A program made the translations under genes and the position numbers. This document shows positions 24,888 to 33,556 of a stretch of 64,000 nt of DNA, piece by piece (positions within the stretch are counted from its first letter, which is position 1; every line of letters starts with the position of its first letter). Location of the stretch: contig DATFUZ010000055.1 in NCBI GenBank assembly GCA_035260545.1, positions 1-64,000 on the forward strand. Reading direction: 5' to 3'. Source of the stretch: DATDDB01 sp035260545. GTDB taxonomy: Bacteria; Pseudomonadota; Gammaproteobacteria; Burkholderiales; Gallionellaceae. Under the pieces are notes generated by a model that was not told the origin of the DNA, made no database searches, and was given only the letters and a program-made list of their open reading frames with translations.

Positions 24888-26650
24888 CCCGCCGCGTCGC
24901 GCGCGGCTTCGGCTTTTTCTTCCAGCGGTTCGATGGCTTCGTCGCCGGCCATTTCGGGCGGCGCGATGCGCCGCCGGAACTCGGCCAGCGCCTCGGGCGT
25001 GGCCGCGAGCAGCAGGTCGTCGCCCACCTCCAGCACGGTGGCCGCCCCCGGCACCATCTCCAGGCTGCCGCGCAGCACCGCCACCACCACCGCATTCTCG
25101 CAGGCCATCTGGCGCACCTGCTTGCCCGCCGCGGGCGTGCCCGGCTCCAGCGTCACCCGGTAGAGCAACTCGTGGCCGCGCGCCAGGGGCACGCCGTGCC
25201 CCTCTGCGAGGCTCAGGCCAAGGTGGTGGGTGAGGGTGGTGTCGTCCAGGCGCATGCGGTTGTGGCGCAGGTAGTCGGCGATGATCTCGGAAAACATCTC
25301 GACGTTGGCCGGGCTGGTGGCGGGCGTCGCCTCCTGGGCCTCGTACAGCGTGGGATATTTCGCGTTGCGGGTGAGCGTCGATTGCACCAGATAGCTGATG
25401 GCCACGGCCAGCATGGTCGGCATGATGAGCTGGTAGCCGCCGGTCATTTCCGCCACCATCACCATGGAGGCGATGGGCACGCGCGCCGCACCCGCGAAGA
25501 GCGCGGCCATGCCCACCACCGCCAGCGCGGTCACCGGAATGCCGGTGATGCCCACGTAGTGCAGCAGCAGGGCGAAGGCCGCGCCCAGCATCGCGCCCAC
25601 ATACAGGCTGGGCGCGAACACGCCGCCCGAGCCGCCGGAGGCCACGGTGAGCGAGAGCGCGATGATCTTGCCGATGGATAGCAGCAGCAGCGCCCACAGC
25701 GCGATATTGCCGCCGCCCTGCAATGCGAACTGGATGTAGCCATAGCCGCCGCCCAGCAGCGGCGGGGCGATGACCCCCAGCAGGCCCACCCCCAGCCCGC
25801 CTATGGCCGGCTTGAGGAAATTCGGCACCTTCAGCTCGTGAAAGCGGTCGCGCGTCCAGTAGAAAGCGGTCGGCAGCACCGCGCCCAGCCCGCCCGCGAG
25901 CACCGCGAGAATGACGAACCAGATGAGGTCCACCGGCGCGCCGAAATTCACATCGTGCGGCAGCACGAACAGCGGCAGCCAGCCGTTGAACAGCCCGGAG
26001 ATGGTATAGGCCACGGCCGAGGCCACCAGCGTGAAGGTGAGATAGCGCCCCTCGAAGCCCATCGTGGAATAGAGGATCTCCACCGCGAACAGCGCCGTGC
26101 CCAGGGGGCTCTTGAAGATTGCGGAAAGCCCGGCCGCCATCCCCACCAGCAGCAGCACGCGCCGCTCCTCGTCCGGCAGCTTGAGCAGCCCGCCCAGCAC
26201 CGAGCCCACGCCCGCCGCGATCTGCGCCGTCGGCCCCTCGCGGCCCGCCGAGCCGCCCGAGCCTATGGTGATCGCGCTGGCGATGGTCTTGATTACCGGT
26301 ATGCGGTAGCGTATGCGCCCTGCCGTGCGGTGATAGCCCTTCACCGCCGCATCCGTGCCGTGGCCCTCGGCCTCGGGCGCCAGGCCATAGACCAGTATGC
26401 CCGAGACCAGCCCGCCCAGCGTCGTGGCGACAGGAATCAGGAAATGCCAGCCGGAAGGCGGCGCCACGCCCATTGCGCGCGCCTGTGACGCCTCGATGTA
26501 TTTATAACCGCTGATCGCCGTAAGTATCCAGTGCTGCGACAGATCCAGCAGCCACACGAACAGCTCCGCGCCGAGCCCGCCCACAACGCCGAGTATGGCA
26601 CTGAGAAAAATCAGCCGGGTCGTGCGCTGCACACGCATCAGGCTAAACAT
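24884..26650 (-). CDS. ClC chloride channel/exchanger with C-terminal TrkA-C domain
   Basis: 588 aa. ClC core: GSGGSAGREGP around residues 130-140 (gating Glu 138), GLSAIFKSPLGTALFAVEI, and GGSGGVFAPSLYVGAMLGA. After the last helices a soluble tail contains ELLYRVTLEPGTPAAGKQV and LEVGDDLLLAATPEAL, a TrkA-C (RCK_C) fold that often binds ligands and gates transport. This is a different subfamily from the short ClC at 0.25 kb. The ATG at 26650 has GAGGA 11 bases upstream. It overlaps the end of the converging SGNH remnant by 4 bp. Confidence 0.93.
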   Translation of the reverse strand: MFSLMRVQRTTRLIFLSAILGVVGGLGAELFVWLLDLSQHWILTAISGYKYIEASQARAMGVAPPSGWHFLIPVATTLGGLVSGILVYGLAPEAEGHGTDAAVKGYHRTAGRIRYRIPVIKTIASAITIGSGGSAGREGPTAQIAAGVGSVLGGLLKLPDEERRVLLLVGMAAGLSAIFKSPLGTALFAVEILYSTMGFEGRYLTFTLVASAVAYTISGLFNGWLPLFVLPHDVNFGAPVDLIWFVILAVLAGGLGAVLPTAFYWTRDRFHELKVPNFLKPAIGGLGVGLLGVIAPPLLGGGYGYIQFALQGGGNIALWALLLLSIGKIIALSLTVASGGSGGVFAPSLYVGAMLGAAFALLLHYVGITGIPVTALAVVGMAALFAGAARVPIASMVMVAEMTGGYQLIMPTMLAVAISYLVQSTLTRNAKYPTLYEAQEATPATSPANVEMFSEIIADYLRHNRMRLDDTTLTHHLGLSLAEGHGVPLARGHELLYRVTLEPGTPAAGKQVRQMACENAVVVAVLRGSLEMVPGAATVLEVGDDLLLAATPEALAEFRRRIAPPEMAGDEAIEPLEEKAEAARDAAG

Positions 26651-26810
26651 AGGCGGTTTATCCTCTTCTTATTGCATGCGGCCTCCCCGACATCATACGT
26701 CGTTACGCCGCCCGCGTCAGCAATCGCGGGCAATCGCCCGGCTGCCAGGTTACCGGGCTGCCAGATTACCAGGCTGCCCGAACGTATGCCGGCGGCGCGT
26801 TCAGCGCAGG

Positions 26811-27182
26811 CTACGTGTTACGCCTCTGCCGTACGAACCGTGCGTGCACCCGCCAGCTCAGCAGCAAGAGCAGCACCGTCGTCACCGGCCACACATTCCC
26901 CGGCGTGCCGACGCGATATACCAGCGCGGGTAGCAGCAGGGCTGCGCACGCCAGCCCTGCCGCCGCCGTGCGCGGCCGGAGGATAACCAGCGGCAGACAC
27001 AGCAGGAAAATGGCGCCTGTCACCAGTTCGGGCGTATAGAGAGCAAGCACTTGACCATAGGTGGTAGAAGCGGGGTCCAATTGCTTGTGCAAGTTATACG
27101 CCCAGAAGAACGGCATGGCCACGCACCAGAGCGTGGTTCCCGCGAGCAGCGGGATGAACTTCGTTTCGTATCGATCGGTCAT
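26811..27182 (-). CDS. Small integral membrane protein (123 aa)
   Basis: Four hydrophobic helices: IPLLAGTTLWCVAMPFFWAY, GAIFLLCLPLVIL, AGLACAALLLPALVY and VWPVTTVLLLLLSW, ending in a basic RQRRNT tail. Inner membrane. The ribosome site is weak. Upstream at 27202-27240 there is a single REP-C unit. Function unknown. Confidence 0.65.
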   Translation of the reverse strand: MTDRYETKFIPLLAGTTLWCVAMPFFWAYNLHKQLDPASTTYGQVLALYTPELVTGAIFLLCLPLVILRPRTAAAGLACAALLLPALVYRVGTPGNVWPVTTVLLLLLSWRVHARFVRQRRNT

Positions 27183-27201
27183 AATTGGAGTATAACTTTC
27201 G

Positions 27202-27240
27202 CGCGACCGATGCGCTTCATGCTTCAGCGCATCCTACGTT
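27202..27240. repeat. REP-C single unit
   Basis: GCGACCGATGCGCTTCATGC then TTCAGCGCATCCTACG, a slightly diverged copy of the REP-C unit. Confidence 0.75.
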
Positions 27241-27246
27241 CCGCGC

Positions 27247-27642
27247 TTACTGCGCCCCCTCGGGGAACTGCGGCAAACCGTCATCCAGGCACAGCCACGC
27301 CTGCCGCGCAGACACCCAGACATGCTCCGTCGGATGAAAGCGGTCCGGGTCGTCCAGGCTGCCCATGGCAAGGCCTAGCGTGTTTGCGGCCGCGCGCTCG
27401 GAAAAAAGCGTGCTGTCGCACGCGATGCGGAACCCCCGGCGCAGCCCTGTGCCGCCGTCGAACCAGCCGACCGGCCCCTGCATGTGAACGCTGTCCAGCG
27501 GCACCAGCACGCGCGCAAAGAACGCCGAGCCCGTCGCCTTCTGGCAGCGGCGGCAATGACAAGCGCGGATGTTGATCGGGGCGGCGCCGGTGGAATAGCG
27601 GCAGGCGCCGCACAGGCAGCCGCCTGCTATTTTTGCTGGGAT
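27247..27642 (-). CDS. GFA-family (DUF636) zinc-binding protein with no standard start codon
   Basis: About 131 aa. The Cys pattern CLCGACRYSTG and ACHCRRCQKATGSAF is the zinc-binding signature of the GFA (glutathione-dependent formaldehyde-activating enzyme-like) family; the second Cys pair usually found later is reduced here to a single Cys (ACDSTLF). An in-frame TGA sits just upstream of the Cys motif, and no ATG, GTG or TTG lies between. The only candidate with a good ribosome site (GGGAGGAG) is an ATC at 27642-27640. The first GTG (27510) would remove the zinc-binding half. Either ATC is used, or the gene has just lost its start by point mutation. Confidence 0.65.
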   Translation of the reverse strand: MPAKIAGGCLCGACRYSTGAAPINIRACHCRRCQKATGSAFFARVLVPLDSVHMQGPVGWFDGGTGLRRGFRIACDSTLFSERAAANTLGLAMGSLDDPDRFHPTEHVWVSARQAWLCLDDGLPQFPEGAQ

Positions 27643-27676
27643 GGGCTCCTCCCTTCGGCAAGCTCAGTCTACCCGG

Positions 27677-28546
27677 CTATTTCGCGTAGAGCAGGGTGTT
27701 CCCGTAATAGGTGCACAGCGCGTGAAATTCCGCCGGCATGTATTGCTCGATGGTTTGGGGATCGTACAGGAACCCGGCGTCGTCGGGAATCTTGAGTCCT
27801 TCCCCGGCGATTCTGGCAAGCAGCATCAGGGCGGAAAAACATTCGAGGTAGGCGTCGCAGCAAACGGCCATGCCTTCCGTGCTGTATACCGGGCCGTTGC
27901 TGGACCACAGTTTGCCGTTTGTCCCCCGGGGGTGCGCGTACTCGCAAAGTCTCCCGTGCAGATTGGTTATCCATGCGTTTTGCGCGGCGTCGGCTTCGTA
28001 GTCGGCAGGGAGAAGGCTGACCTCCGAGCCATAGGTATGTTGAGCTATCGTCTCCAGGCTCCTCATCGTTTCGTGCCGCGCAATGCGCACGCAATTGTCC
28101 CTGAAGCTGAAGTTCTCTTTGCCAGCTTGCCAATCTGTCCACCTGTGCGCTTCACCATAAAGATCGCACATGCATGCAAACGTCATTAACTCGAGTGCGT
28201 CTCGGCATGCGGTGATGGATTGCCTGTAATAGCCATGCATCAGGCTGAAGAGCGCGGCGTCGAGATCTTCCAATACATCCAGCATCGCCTCGAACAGGAT
28301 GCCCTGTTTCGGCATGCAGCCCAGCCAGTTGGACCGCAGCCTGTAGAGCAGTTCAATCCAGCGTCCGTCGTGGCCGGTGGTGCGGATCAGCACGTCGTCC
28401 GGCAGCGTCATGATCTCGCGCCACACCTTTTCGGAGATCAGGCCGGTGGGGGCCGCTTCCGGGGCGTCGCTGCCCAGTGCAAAGTCTGCGGGGTCCAGCA
28501 CGGAACGCCGGGCGCGGAAATCACCGAGGTCGAGTTGATGTGGCAT
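27677..28546 (-). CDS. Hypothetical protein, DUF5677/HEPN-like features
   Basis: 289 aa from the ATG at 28546 (GGAGG eight bases upstream; an ATG seven codons earlier is weaker). A helical protein with several Cys and, near residue 205, LHGRLCEYAHPRG. This is similar in style to the YAHG segment of the orphan at 10034 and to HEPN-type or DUF5677 proteins. The middle segment (YRQSITACRDALELMTFACM) resembles the core helix of that fold. The function is unknown; the family hint is weak. Confidence 0.65.
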   Translation of the reverse strand: MPHQLDLGDFRARRSVLDPADFALGSDAPEAAPTGLISEKVWREIMTLPDDVLIRTTGHDGRWIELLYRLRSNWLGCMPKQGILFEAMLDVLEDLDAALFSLMHGYYRQSITACRDALELMTFACMCDLYGEAHRWTDWQAGKENFSFRDNCVRIARHETMRSLETIAQHTYGSEVSLLPADYEADAAQNAWITNLHGRLCEYAHPRGTNGKLWSSNGPVYSTEGMAVCCDAYLECFSALMLLARIAGEGLKIPDDAGFLYDPQTIEQYMPAEFHALCTYYGNTLLYAK

Positions 28547-28627
28547 GGCGCGCACCTCCGCATCCAATGGGCAGATGCCTAGCGTAGCGTAAAGGGGCGT
28601 GAAAATAAACCGCCGGCGGAAAACCGG

Positions 28628-29230
28628 CTAGCCCGCGCCGGGCGGGCGCCCGAGGGTGCGCAGGATGCGGATGCCTCCGCCCAGCACGACGAGCGCGATG
28701 GCGAGGCCGATCAGCAGGTCCGGGTAGCGGCTGTGCGTGGCCCATACCAGCACGCCGGAGAGGATCACGCCCAGGTTCGCGATCACGTCCGCCTCGGAAA
28801 AGATGAGCGAGGCGCGCATGTGCACGCCGCCACGGGAATGGCGCGAGAGCAGGGTGAGGCAGGCGCCGTTGGCGGCCAGGGCGAGGAGCCCCATGCCCAT
28901 CATCATCCCGCTCATGGGCGCGCTGCCGTGCAGGAAACGGTCCCGCACGTCCGCCAGCACCAGCAGGGCGAGCGCGATCTGCATCGCCCCGGCGAATCCC
29001 GCCGCGCCGCTCTTCAGGCGCGCGCTCCTGCCCACCGCATACAGGCTCAGCGCATACACCGTCGCGTCGGCGAACATGTCCAGCGAATCCGCGATCAAGC
29101 CGGCGGAGTCGGCAAGCAGGCCCGCCGCCAGTTCGACGGCGAACATGAACGCATTGATGGCCAGCACCGCGATGAGGGTCGTGCGCTCCGCGCGGCCCTG
29201 CGCGGCGCCGGCGCGTTCGTCCGCTCCCAC
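28628..29230 (-). CDS. Short cation diffusion facilitator (CDF) type transporter
   Basis: 200 aa with five or six membrane helices. TM2 carries ADSLDMFAD, where D51 and D55 match the D-x-x-x-D half of the metal site in YiiP-type CDF proteins. TM5 has SEADVIANLGVILSG, matching the conserved DVxxN-x-G motif but without the usual His of the HxxxD half. The C-terminal cytoplasmic domain of full-length CDFs (about 300 aa) is missing. Probable metal ion/proton antiport; the metal is unknown. GTG start with GGGGGAA upstream. Dodecin follows upstream on the same strand, only 31 bp away. Confidence 0.8.
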   Translation of the reverse strand: MGADERAGAAQGRAERTTLIAVLAINAFMFAVELAAGLLADSAGLIADSLDMFADATVYALSLYAVGRSARLKSGAAGFAGAMQIALALLVLADVRDRFLHGSAPMSGMMMGMGLLALAANGACLTLLSRHSRGGVHMRASLIFSEADVIANLGVILSGVLVWATHSRYPDLLIGLAIALVVLGGGIRILRTLGRPPGAG

Positions 29231-29261
29231 GTGGCTTCCCCCGCCGGCGTATGCGCCGCCC

Positions 29262-29477
29262 TCAGTTTTTTCCTTCGAACTTGAACGAGAGCTTCACCTT
29301 CGCGCGGTAGGCGGCGATCTTGCCGTCCACGATATGCATATCCAGTTGCGAGACTTCCGCCACGCGCAGGTCGCGCAGCGTCTCGGCGGCGCGGTTCACC
29401 GCGTTTGCCGCCGCCTTTTCCCACGATTCGGGGCTGCTGCCAACCAGTTCGATGATTTTGTATACGCTGTCCGACAT
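29262..29477 (-). CDS. Dodecin, flavin-binding protein
   Basis: 71 aa. MSDSVYKIIELVGSSPESWE and the helix with AAANAVNRAAETLRDLRVAE, then strands QLDMHIVDGK and YRAKVKLSFKFE, match the dodecin fold. Dodecamers of this protein store FMN or riboflavin and quench its photochemistry. AAGGAGAATG precedes the ATG at 29477; the longer frame upstream is not used. Probably co-transcribed with the CDF gene downstream. Confidence 0.93.
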   Translation of the reverse strand: MSDSVYKIIELVGSSPESWEKAAANAVNRAAETLRDLRVAEVSQLDMHIVDGKIAAYRAKVKLSFKFEGKN

Positions 29478-29487
29478 TTCATTCTCC

Positions 29488-29970
29488 TTAGGCTGAGGGT
29501 GGTGAAAAATCATGCTGCGATGCTGCCGTGCGCCTGGCTGGGCTACCCGGGCAGATGAGGCAGGGAAGTGCGGCCAATGCGGCGTCTGCGCGGGCGTGGG
29601 CCGCCGGGTTCAGGAGGGCGGCACCCGCGCCGCCTTCATGCCGCATGGAGCGGTAGGTGCGCACGGCGATAACGGCGACCACGATGTAGATTGCCAGCAC
29701 CGCCAGCACCAGCACAGGCTTCCAGAGCTTGTAGCCGCAATTCTTGCGGAAGTGGCACCAGAGGCCCGCACCCGCGCCCGCCAGGCCAAGGCAGGGCAGG
29801 CCGATATAGCCTGCCACGGCGAGTATATCCACCAGCGTGCGCAGAATGGGCTGCGCGGCAAGCGGCAGGCTCCCTACGGCCAGGGCAATGGCGGGTATGC
29901 CGATGACGACGAGCGGCAGACCAAAGAGAAAAAGATTCGCGCTGGTTTCGGCAAACTTCTGTGCTCGCAT
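29488..29970 (-). CDS. Membrane protein of unknown function (160 aa)
   Basis: Three or four hydrophobic helices (LFLFGLPLVVIGIPAIALAV; DILAVAGYIGLPCLGLAGAG; VLVLAVLAIYIVVAVIAV), with a short basic loop HFRKNCGYKLW between them and an Ala/Pro-rich tail with Cys. The ribosome site is GGAGGACAAC. It may head the dodecin/CDF transcript (10 bp gap to dodecin). No family recognised. Confidence 0.65.
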   Translation of the reverse strand: MRAQKFAETSANLFLFGLPLVVIGIPAIALAVGSLPLAAQPILRTLVDILAVAGYIGLPCLGLAGAGAGLWCHFRKNCGYKLWKPVLVLAVLAIYIVVAVIAVRTYRSMRHEGGAGAALLNPAAHARADAALAALPCLICPGSPARRTAASQHDFSPPSA

Positions 29971-30105
29971 GTTGTCCTCCAGCAGTCATGCTTCCCGGAT
30001 TCCATCTGTGCTGCGATGACACCTGTCTCCCTTCCGTACCACCCTGCCCATTCTCCGCCAAAACCGTTTATCATGCCAGCAAGCCCATACCAATAACCAT
30101 TGCGC

Positions 30106-31038
30106 ATGACAATGAAACCGGTCGCGCCGCTGAAGCTCATCGATCCCCGCACGGCTTTCGTCATCACCAACCCGTGGCTGTTCGCGCTGCGGGTACTGAA
30201 GGGCTTCCAGGCAAACCAGGGGCTGCTGCTGGCGGGCGCCGTGGCCTATTACGCGCTGCTGTCCATCGTGCCGCTGTTCATCCTGATGGTGATGGCGCTA
30301 TCCCATTTCGTGGACCAGAGCGCGCTGCTTAAGATCATCACCGTCGCGCTGGATTACGCCGCGCCCGGCGAGGGTCCGGCGGTAACGGCGGAGCTGAAGG
30401 CTTTCCTCGATCACACCGAGGCGGTGGGCCCAGTGCTGCTGGTTACCATGGTGTTTTTCGCGTCGCTGGGGTTCAAGGTGCTGGAAAGCGCGATCTCGGT
30501 GATCTTTCTCCACCGCATCGAGCAGCGCAAGCGTCATTTCCTGGTGTCGCTGGTGGTGCTGCCCGCGGGCTATATCTTCTTCACCGGCGCGGTGCTGCTG
30601 GTGGGCACCCTGCTGGGGGTGGACCTCAACCGCCTGGGCGAGCACAGCGTGGCGCTGTTCGGCCATGCCTGGTCGCTGAGCTGGTTCTCGCGCAGCGGCA
30701 TCTATCTCGGCGGGGTCCTGGCTGAAATGCTGCTCATCTCCGCGATATACTATTTCATGCCCGTGGGCCGGCTCACCGTGCACCAGGCGCTGGTGGGCGG
30801 CGTTTCCGCCGGCATTTTGTGGGAGATCGTGCGCCACGCGCTGGCCTGGTATCTGGGCACGCTGTCCAAGGTGAACGTGGTGTATGGCTCGCTGGCCACG
30901 GCGATCGTCGTTTTGCTCAGCCTGGAACTGGCGGCCACCATCCTGCTGGTGGGCGCGCAGGTTATCGCCGAATACGAACGCATAGAGACCGGCGGCGCCA
31001 AGCCCGAAGGCATCAGGCACGCGGGCGCGCCGCACTGA
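30106..31038 (+). CDS. YihY/BrkB-family inner-membrane protein
   Basis: About 310 aa. The pattern LLAGAVAYYALLSIVPLFIL near the N-terminus, a long second helix, GYIFFTGAVLLVGTLLG, and YYFMPVGRLTVHQALVGG then LELAATILLVGAQVIAEYER is characteristic of the YihY (formerly annotated RNase BN) family. The function is not settled; members are envelope proteins. Start ATG 30106 (an ATG two codons later or a TTG at 30100 is also possible; the ribosome site is unclear). A 14 bp gap to the outer-membrane gene suggests an operon. Confidence 0.9.
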   Translation: MTMKPVAPLKLIDPRTAFVITNPWLFALRVLKGFQANQGLLLAGAVAYYALLSIVPLFILMVMALSHFVDQSALLKIITVALDYAAPGEGPAVTAELKAFLDHTEAVGPVLLVTMVFFASLGFKVLESAISVIFLHRIEQRKRHFLVSLVVLPAGYIFFTGAVLLVGTLLGVDLNRLGEHSVALFGHAWSLSWFSRSGIYLGGVLAEMLLISAIYYFMPVGRLTVHQALVGGVSAGILWEIVRHALAWYLGTLSKVNVVYGSLATAIVVLLSLELAATILLVGAQVIAEYERIETGGAKPEGIRHAGAPH

Positions 31039-31052
31039 CAAGGAGGCAGAAG

Positions 31053-31574
31053 ATGAGAAAATCGCTTTATACAATAGTCATGCTGCTCTCTGCGGGCCTG
31101 GGCGCGAGCCTCGCCGCCCCGGCGCAGGCCGCCGGCGTCGCCGGGCTGTTCGGCCAGGGCCGGGTCAACGGTTCCATCATGGTCGGCAGCGGCAGCGCCT
31201 TCAACTACAACTACACTATCATCGGCGCGGGCGTGAATTACTACGTCATCGACGGCCTATCCCTGGGCCTCGCCTACGAGTCCTGGTCCGGCCCCGGCCC
31301 GCACATCTCCAAGATCACCCCCTCCGTGCAATACGTGTTCTACCAGCTCGGCCGGGTCAAGCCCTATGTCGGCGCTTTCTACCGCCGCACCCAGGTCACC
31401 GGCCAGCCCGATTTCAACTCCGCCGGCGCGCGCGCCGGGGCGTATATCTCCGCCAGCCGCCATGCCGCCTTCGGCCTCGGCATCGTGGAGGAGCGCTTCC
31501 TCTCCTGCCAGCGCACGCTCAACAACAGCTGCAGCCAGAGCTACGTCGAGGCCAGCATGCTCTTCGGCTTCTGA
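31053..31574 (+). CDS. Outer-membrane beta-barrel protein (OmpW/OmpA-like)
   Basis: 173 aa. The signal peptide (LYTIVMLLSAGLGASLAAPAQ, cut near AQA) is followed by alternating strands with many Tyr, Phe and Gly (NYNYTIIGAGVNYYVIDG, SLGLAYESWSG, PSVQYVFYQLG, KPYVGAFYRRT). It ends MLFGF with a C-terminal Phe, a BAM recognition feature. An eight-stranded barrel fits the size. Two Cys (LSCQRTL, NNSCSQS) could form a loop disulfide. AAGGAGGC precedes the ATG. It directly follows yihY. Confidence 0.8.
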   Translation: MRKSLYTIVMLLSAGLGASLAAPAQAAGVAGLFGQGRVNGSIMVGSGSAFNYNYTIIGAGVNYYVIDGLSLGLAYESWSGPGPHISKITPSVQYVFYQLGRVKPYVGAFYRRTQVTGQPDFNSAGARAGAYISASRHAAFGLGIVEERFLSCQRTLNNSCSQSYVEASMLFGF

Positions 31575-31623
31575 CGCACGCCTGCCAAGCAACTGAATAT
31601 CACCGAACCACACCGGGAATAAC

Positions 31624-32346
31624 ATGACAGCCATAGTAGACGCACTCATCGCCGCCTTCCGCACCATCTTCCACCCCAAGATGGTCATGCTCGTCCTGTG
31701 GCCTGCGCTGCTGGCCGCGGGCGGCTGGCTCTTCCTCGCCATCGTCTTGTGGCACAGCTGGATGCTCGACCTCTCCGGCCTGCTGCACGCCATCGTGCCC
31801 GCCGGCTGGCTGGCGAATTCCTGGGTCGCGGGCGCCACCACCGGCCTGATGTGGCTCATCCTCCTTATCCTCATCGTCATGGCCGTCCACCTCACCGGCC
31901 TCGTCATCACCGCCATCTTCGGCATGCCCATCATGGTCGAGCACGTGGGCAAGGTCTACTACCCCACGCTGGAAAAGAGAAAGGGCGGCACCTTCGCCGG
32001 CAGCATCAGGAATACCGTCATCGCCCTGGTGATCTACTTCATCCTGCTCATCATCAGCCTGCCGTTCTGGCTCATTGCGCCGCTCGCCCTCATCCTGCCC
32101 GGCGCGCTCACCGCCTATCTCAACCAGCGCCTGTTCCGCTACGACGCCCTGGCCGAACACGCCAGCGCCGAAGAGCTGAAGAAAATGGCCGGCCACGCCA
32201 GCGCGCCTTATTTCATCCTCGGCGTCATCGCCGGCCTGGTGCAATTCGTTCCCGTGCTCAATCTCTTCCTGCCGGTGTACATGGGCCTCGCGTTCGCCCA
32301 CCTGTGCCTGGGACAGCTGGAGAGAGTGAGGGCGAGGGCGGGGTAG
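31624..32346 (+). CDS. EI24/CysZ-like membrane protein
   Basis: 240 aa, four to six membrane helices. The opening ALIAAFRTIFHPKM, a charged loop VYYPTLEKRKGG, and the C-terminal AYLNQRLFRYDALAEHAS then YFILGVIAGLVQFVPVLNLF resemble the EI24 domain proteins that include the sulfate transporter CysZ. Sulfate transport cannot be assumed: CysZ is slightly longer, and no cys genes are adjacent. It is downstream of the YihY/OMP pair on the same strand with a 49 bp gap, so a three-gene operon is possible. Confidence 0.8.
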   Translation: MTAIVDALIAAFRTIFHPKMVMLVLWPALLAAGGWLFLAIVLWHSWMLDLSGLLHAIVPAGWLANSWVAGATTGLMWLILLILIVMAVHLTGLVITAIFGMPIMVEHVGKVYYPTLEKRKGGTFAGSIRNTVIALVIYFILLIISLPFWLIAPLALILPGALTAYLNQRLFRYDALAEHASAEELKKMAGHASAPYFILGVIAGLVQFVPVLNLFLPVYMGLAFAHLCLGQLERVRARAG

Positions 32347-33199
32347 GACGGTGGGTTTGTCGAGTGGCTTGGCGATGCGCGCAGTTGGGCGCCGGGGGTT
32401 GCCCGGCACCAAGTTACTTTCTTTGCTCGTGCAAAGAAAGTAACCAAAGAAAGCACACCCCGGTGCGCCGCCGCTGCGCGGGCTCTTGCTCGGGCGCATG
32501 CTCGCGGGGGCTGCGCAACTCGCCCTCGCGGCCTCGCCGCTCGAAGCTCGAACAGTGCTCGCCCAAATCTCCGCTCGCCCGCGCCCGATCTGCGGGGCGG
32601 CGCACAGGGGGAAGGGCGCTCCGTAGTATCGTAGGTTGGGTGGAGCGCAGCGATACCCAACATTGGCTCGGAGACTGATGGGTATCGCTGCGCTCCACCC
32701 ATCCTGCCAAGCCCTGTTCCCCGGAAGGGTGGCGGCGTAGCCGCCGGGTACCCACCGGCATATCCCTTGCGGGTGAAAAAGGGGGGCAGGGGGGATTGGG
32801 GCTGGTGACTTTTCTGAATGGCTTGGCGATGCGCGCAGTTGGGCGCCGGGGGCAGCCCGGCATGCTGCCTACTTTCTTTGTGCGGCCAAAGAAAGTAGGC
32901 AAAGAAACGCCGCCCCGGTGCGCCGCCGCTGCGCGGGCTCTTGCTCGGACGCATGCTCGCGGGGGCTGCGCAACTCGCCCTCGCGGCCTCGCCGCTCGAA
33001 GCTCGAACAGTGCTCGCCCAAATCTCCGCTCGCCCGCGCCCGATCTGCGGGGCGGCGCACAGGGGGAAGGGCGCTCCGTAGTGTCGCGGTATCGTAGCTC
33101 GGGTGAGCGCAGCGATACCCAACGTTGGTTCGGACATTGATGGGTGTCGCTGTGCCCCACCCATCCTGCCGAGCTTGCCAGCAAACAGGGGGAATACCA
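32347..33199. repeat. Duplicated block: repeat G plus REP-B pair, twice
   Basis: Repeat G (about 266 bp) occurs at 32365-32630 and again at 32819-33086 in direct orientation, nearly identical (start TGGCTTGGCGATGCGCGCAG, end GGGCGCTCCGTAGT). Each copy is followed immediately by a REP-B inverted pair (32631-32708 and 33093-33170). Inside G is a hairpin ACTTTCTTT...AAAGAAAGT (32414-32443 in copy 1), typical of repeats dispersed in many proteobacterial genomes. The block has no reliable gene; open frames inside are artefacts of high GC. Confidence 0.8.
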
Positions 33200-33481
33200 A
33201 TGAAGAAATATGTAGTGGTCGTTGAGGGTGCGAACATCCGCTTCAGGGAGCGTCCGGGCGCAAGATCAGGTCTCTTCACGACCAGACGGGTCGAGGCGAA
33301 GGCAATAGCCGAGGCCGAGAAGCTGGCGATAGACTTGGTCAAAGACGAGCTTGCCTCGATCGGGGCAACATGCGAGGCCGGGGATGATCCGCCTGTCTTC
33401 TCGATTGACGAAAGTTACGAAGTCGGCTCATTTGACGGGCACATTGTGCCTGGCAAAGGGTTCTCGCTCTATGAAATGTAG
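33200..33481 (+). CDS. Hypothetical protein (93 aa)
   Basis: Starts MKKYVVVVEGANIRFRER, with GGGGGAA upstream. A small alpha/beta soluble protein: a beta strand, a loop, a helix (VEAKAIAEAEKLAIDLVKDE), then an acidic segment with FSIDESYEVGSF. It begins 30 bp after the repeat block. Similar small proteins are sometimes found next to toxin or immunity genes, but no evidence supports that here. The moderate GC is lower than neighbouring core genes. Confidence 0.65.
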   Translation: MKKYVVVVEGANIRFRERPGARSGLFTTRRVEAKAIAEAEKLAIDLVKDELASIGATCEAGDDPPVFSIDESYEVGSFDGHIVPGKGFSLYEM

Positions 33482-33556
33482 CGGCCGGAACCCGTTCTGC
33501 AACGCGCCGGATCGGATTTACAATGCGTGCAAGGGGGCCATTCGACAGGAGGCTAT

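Noticed and set aside
32365..33170. Transposon with genes
   Set aside because: No transposase or coding sequence in the block; only repeats.
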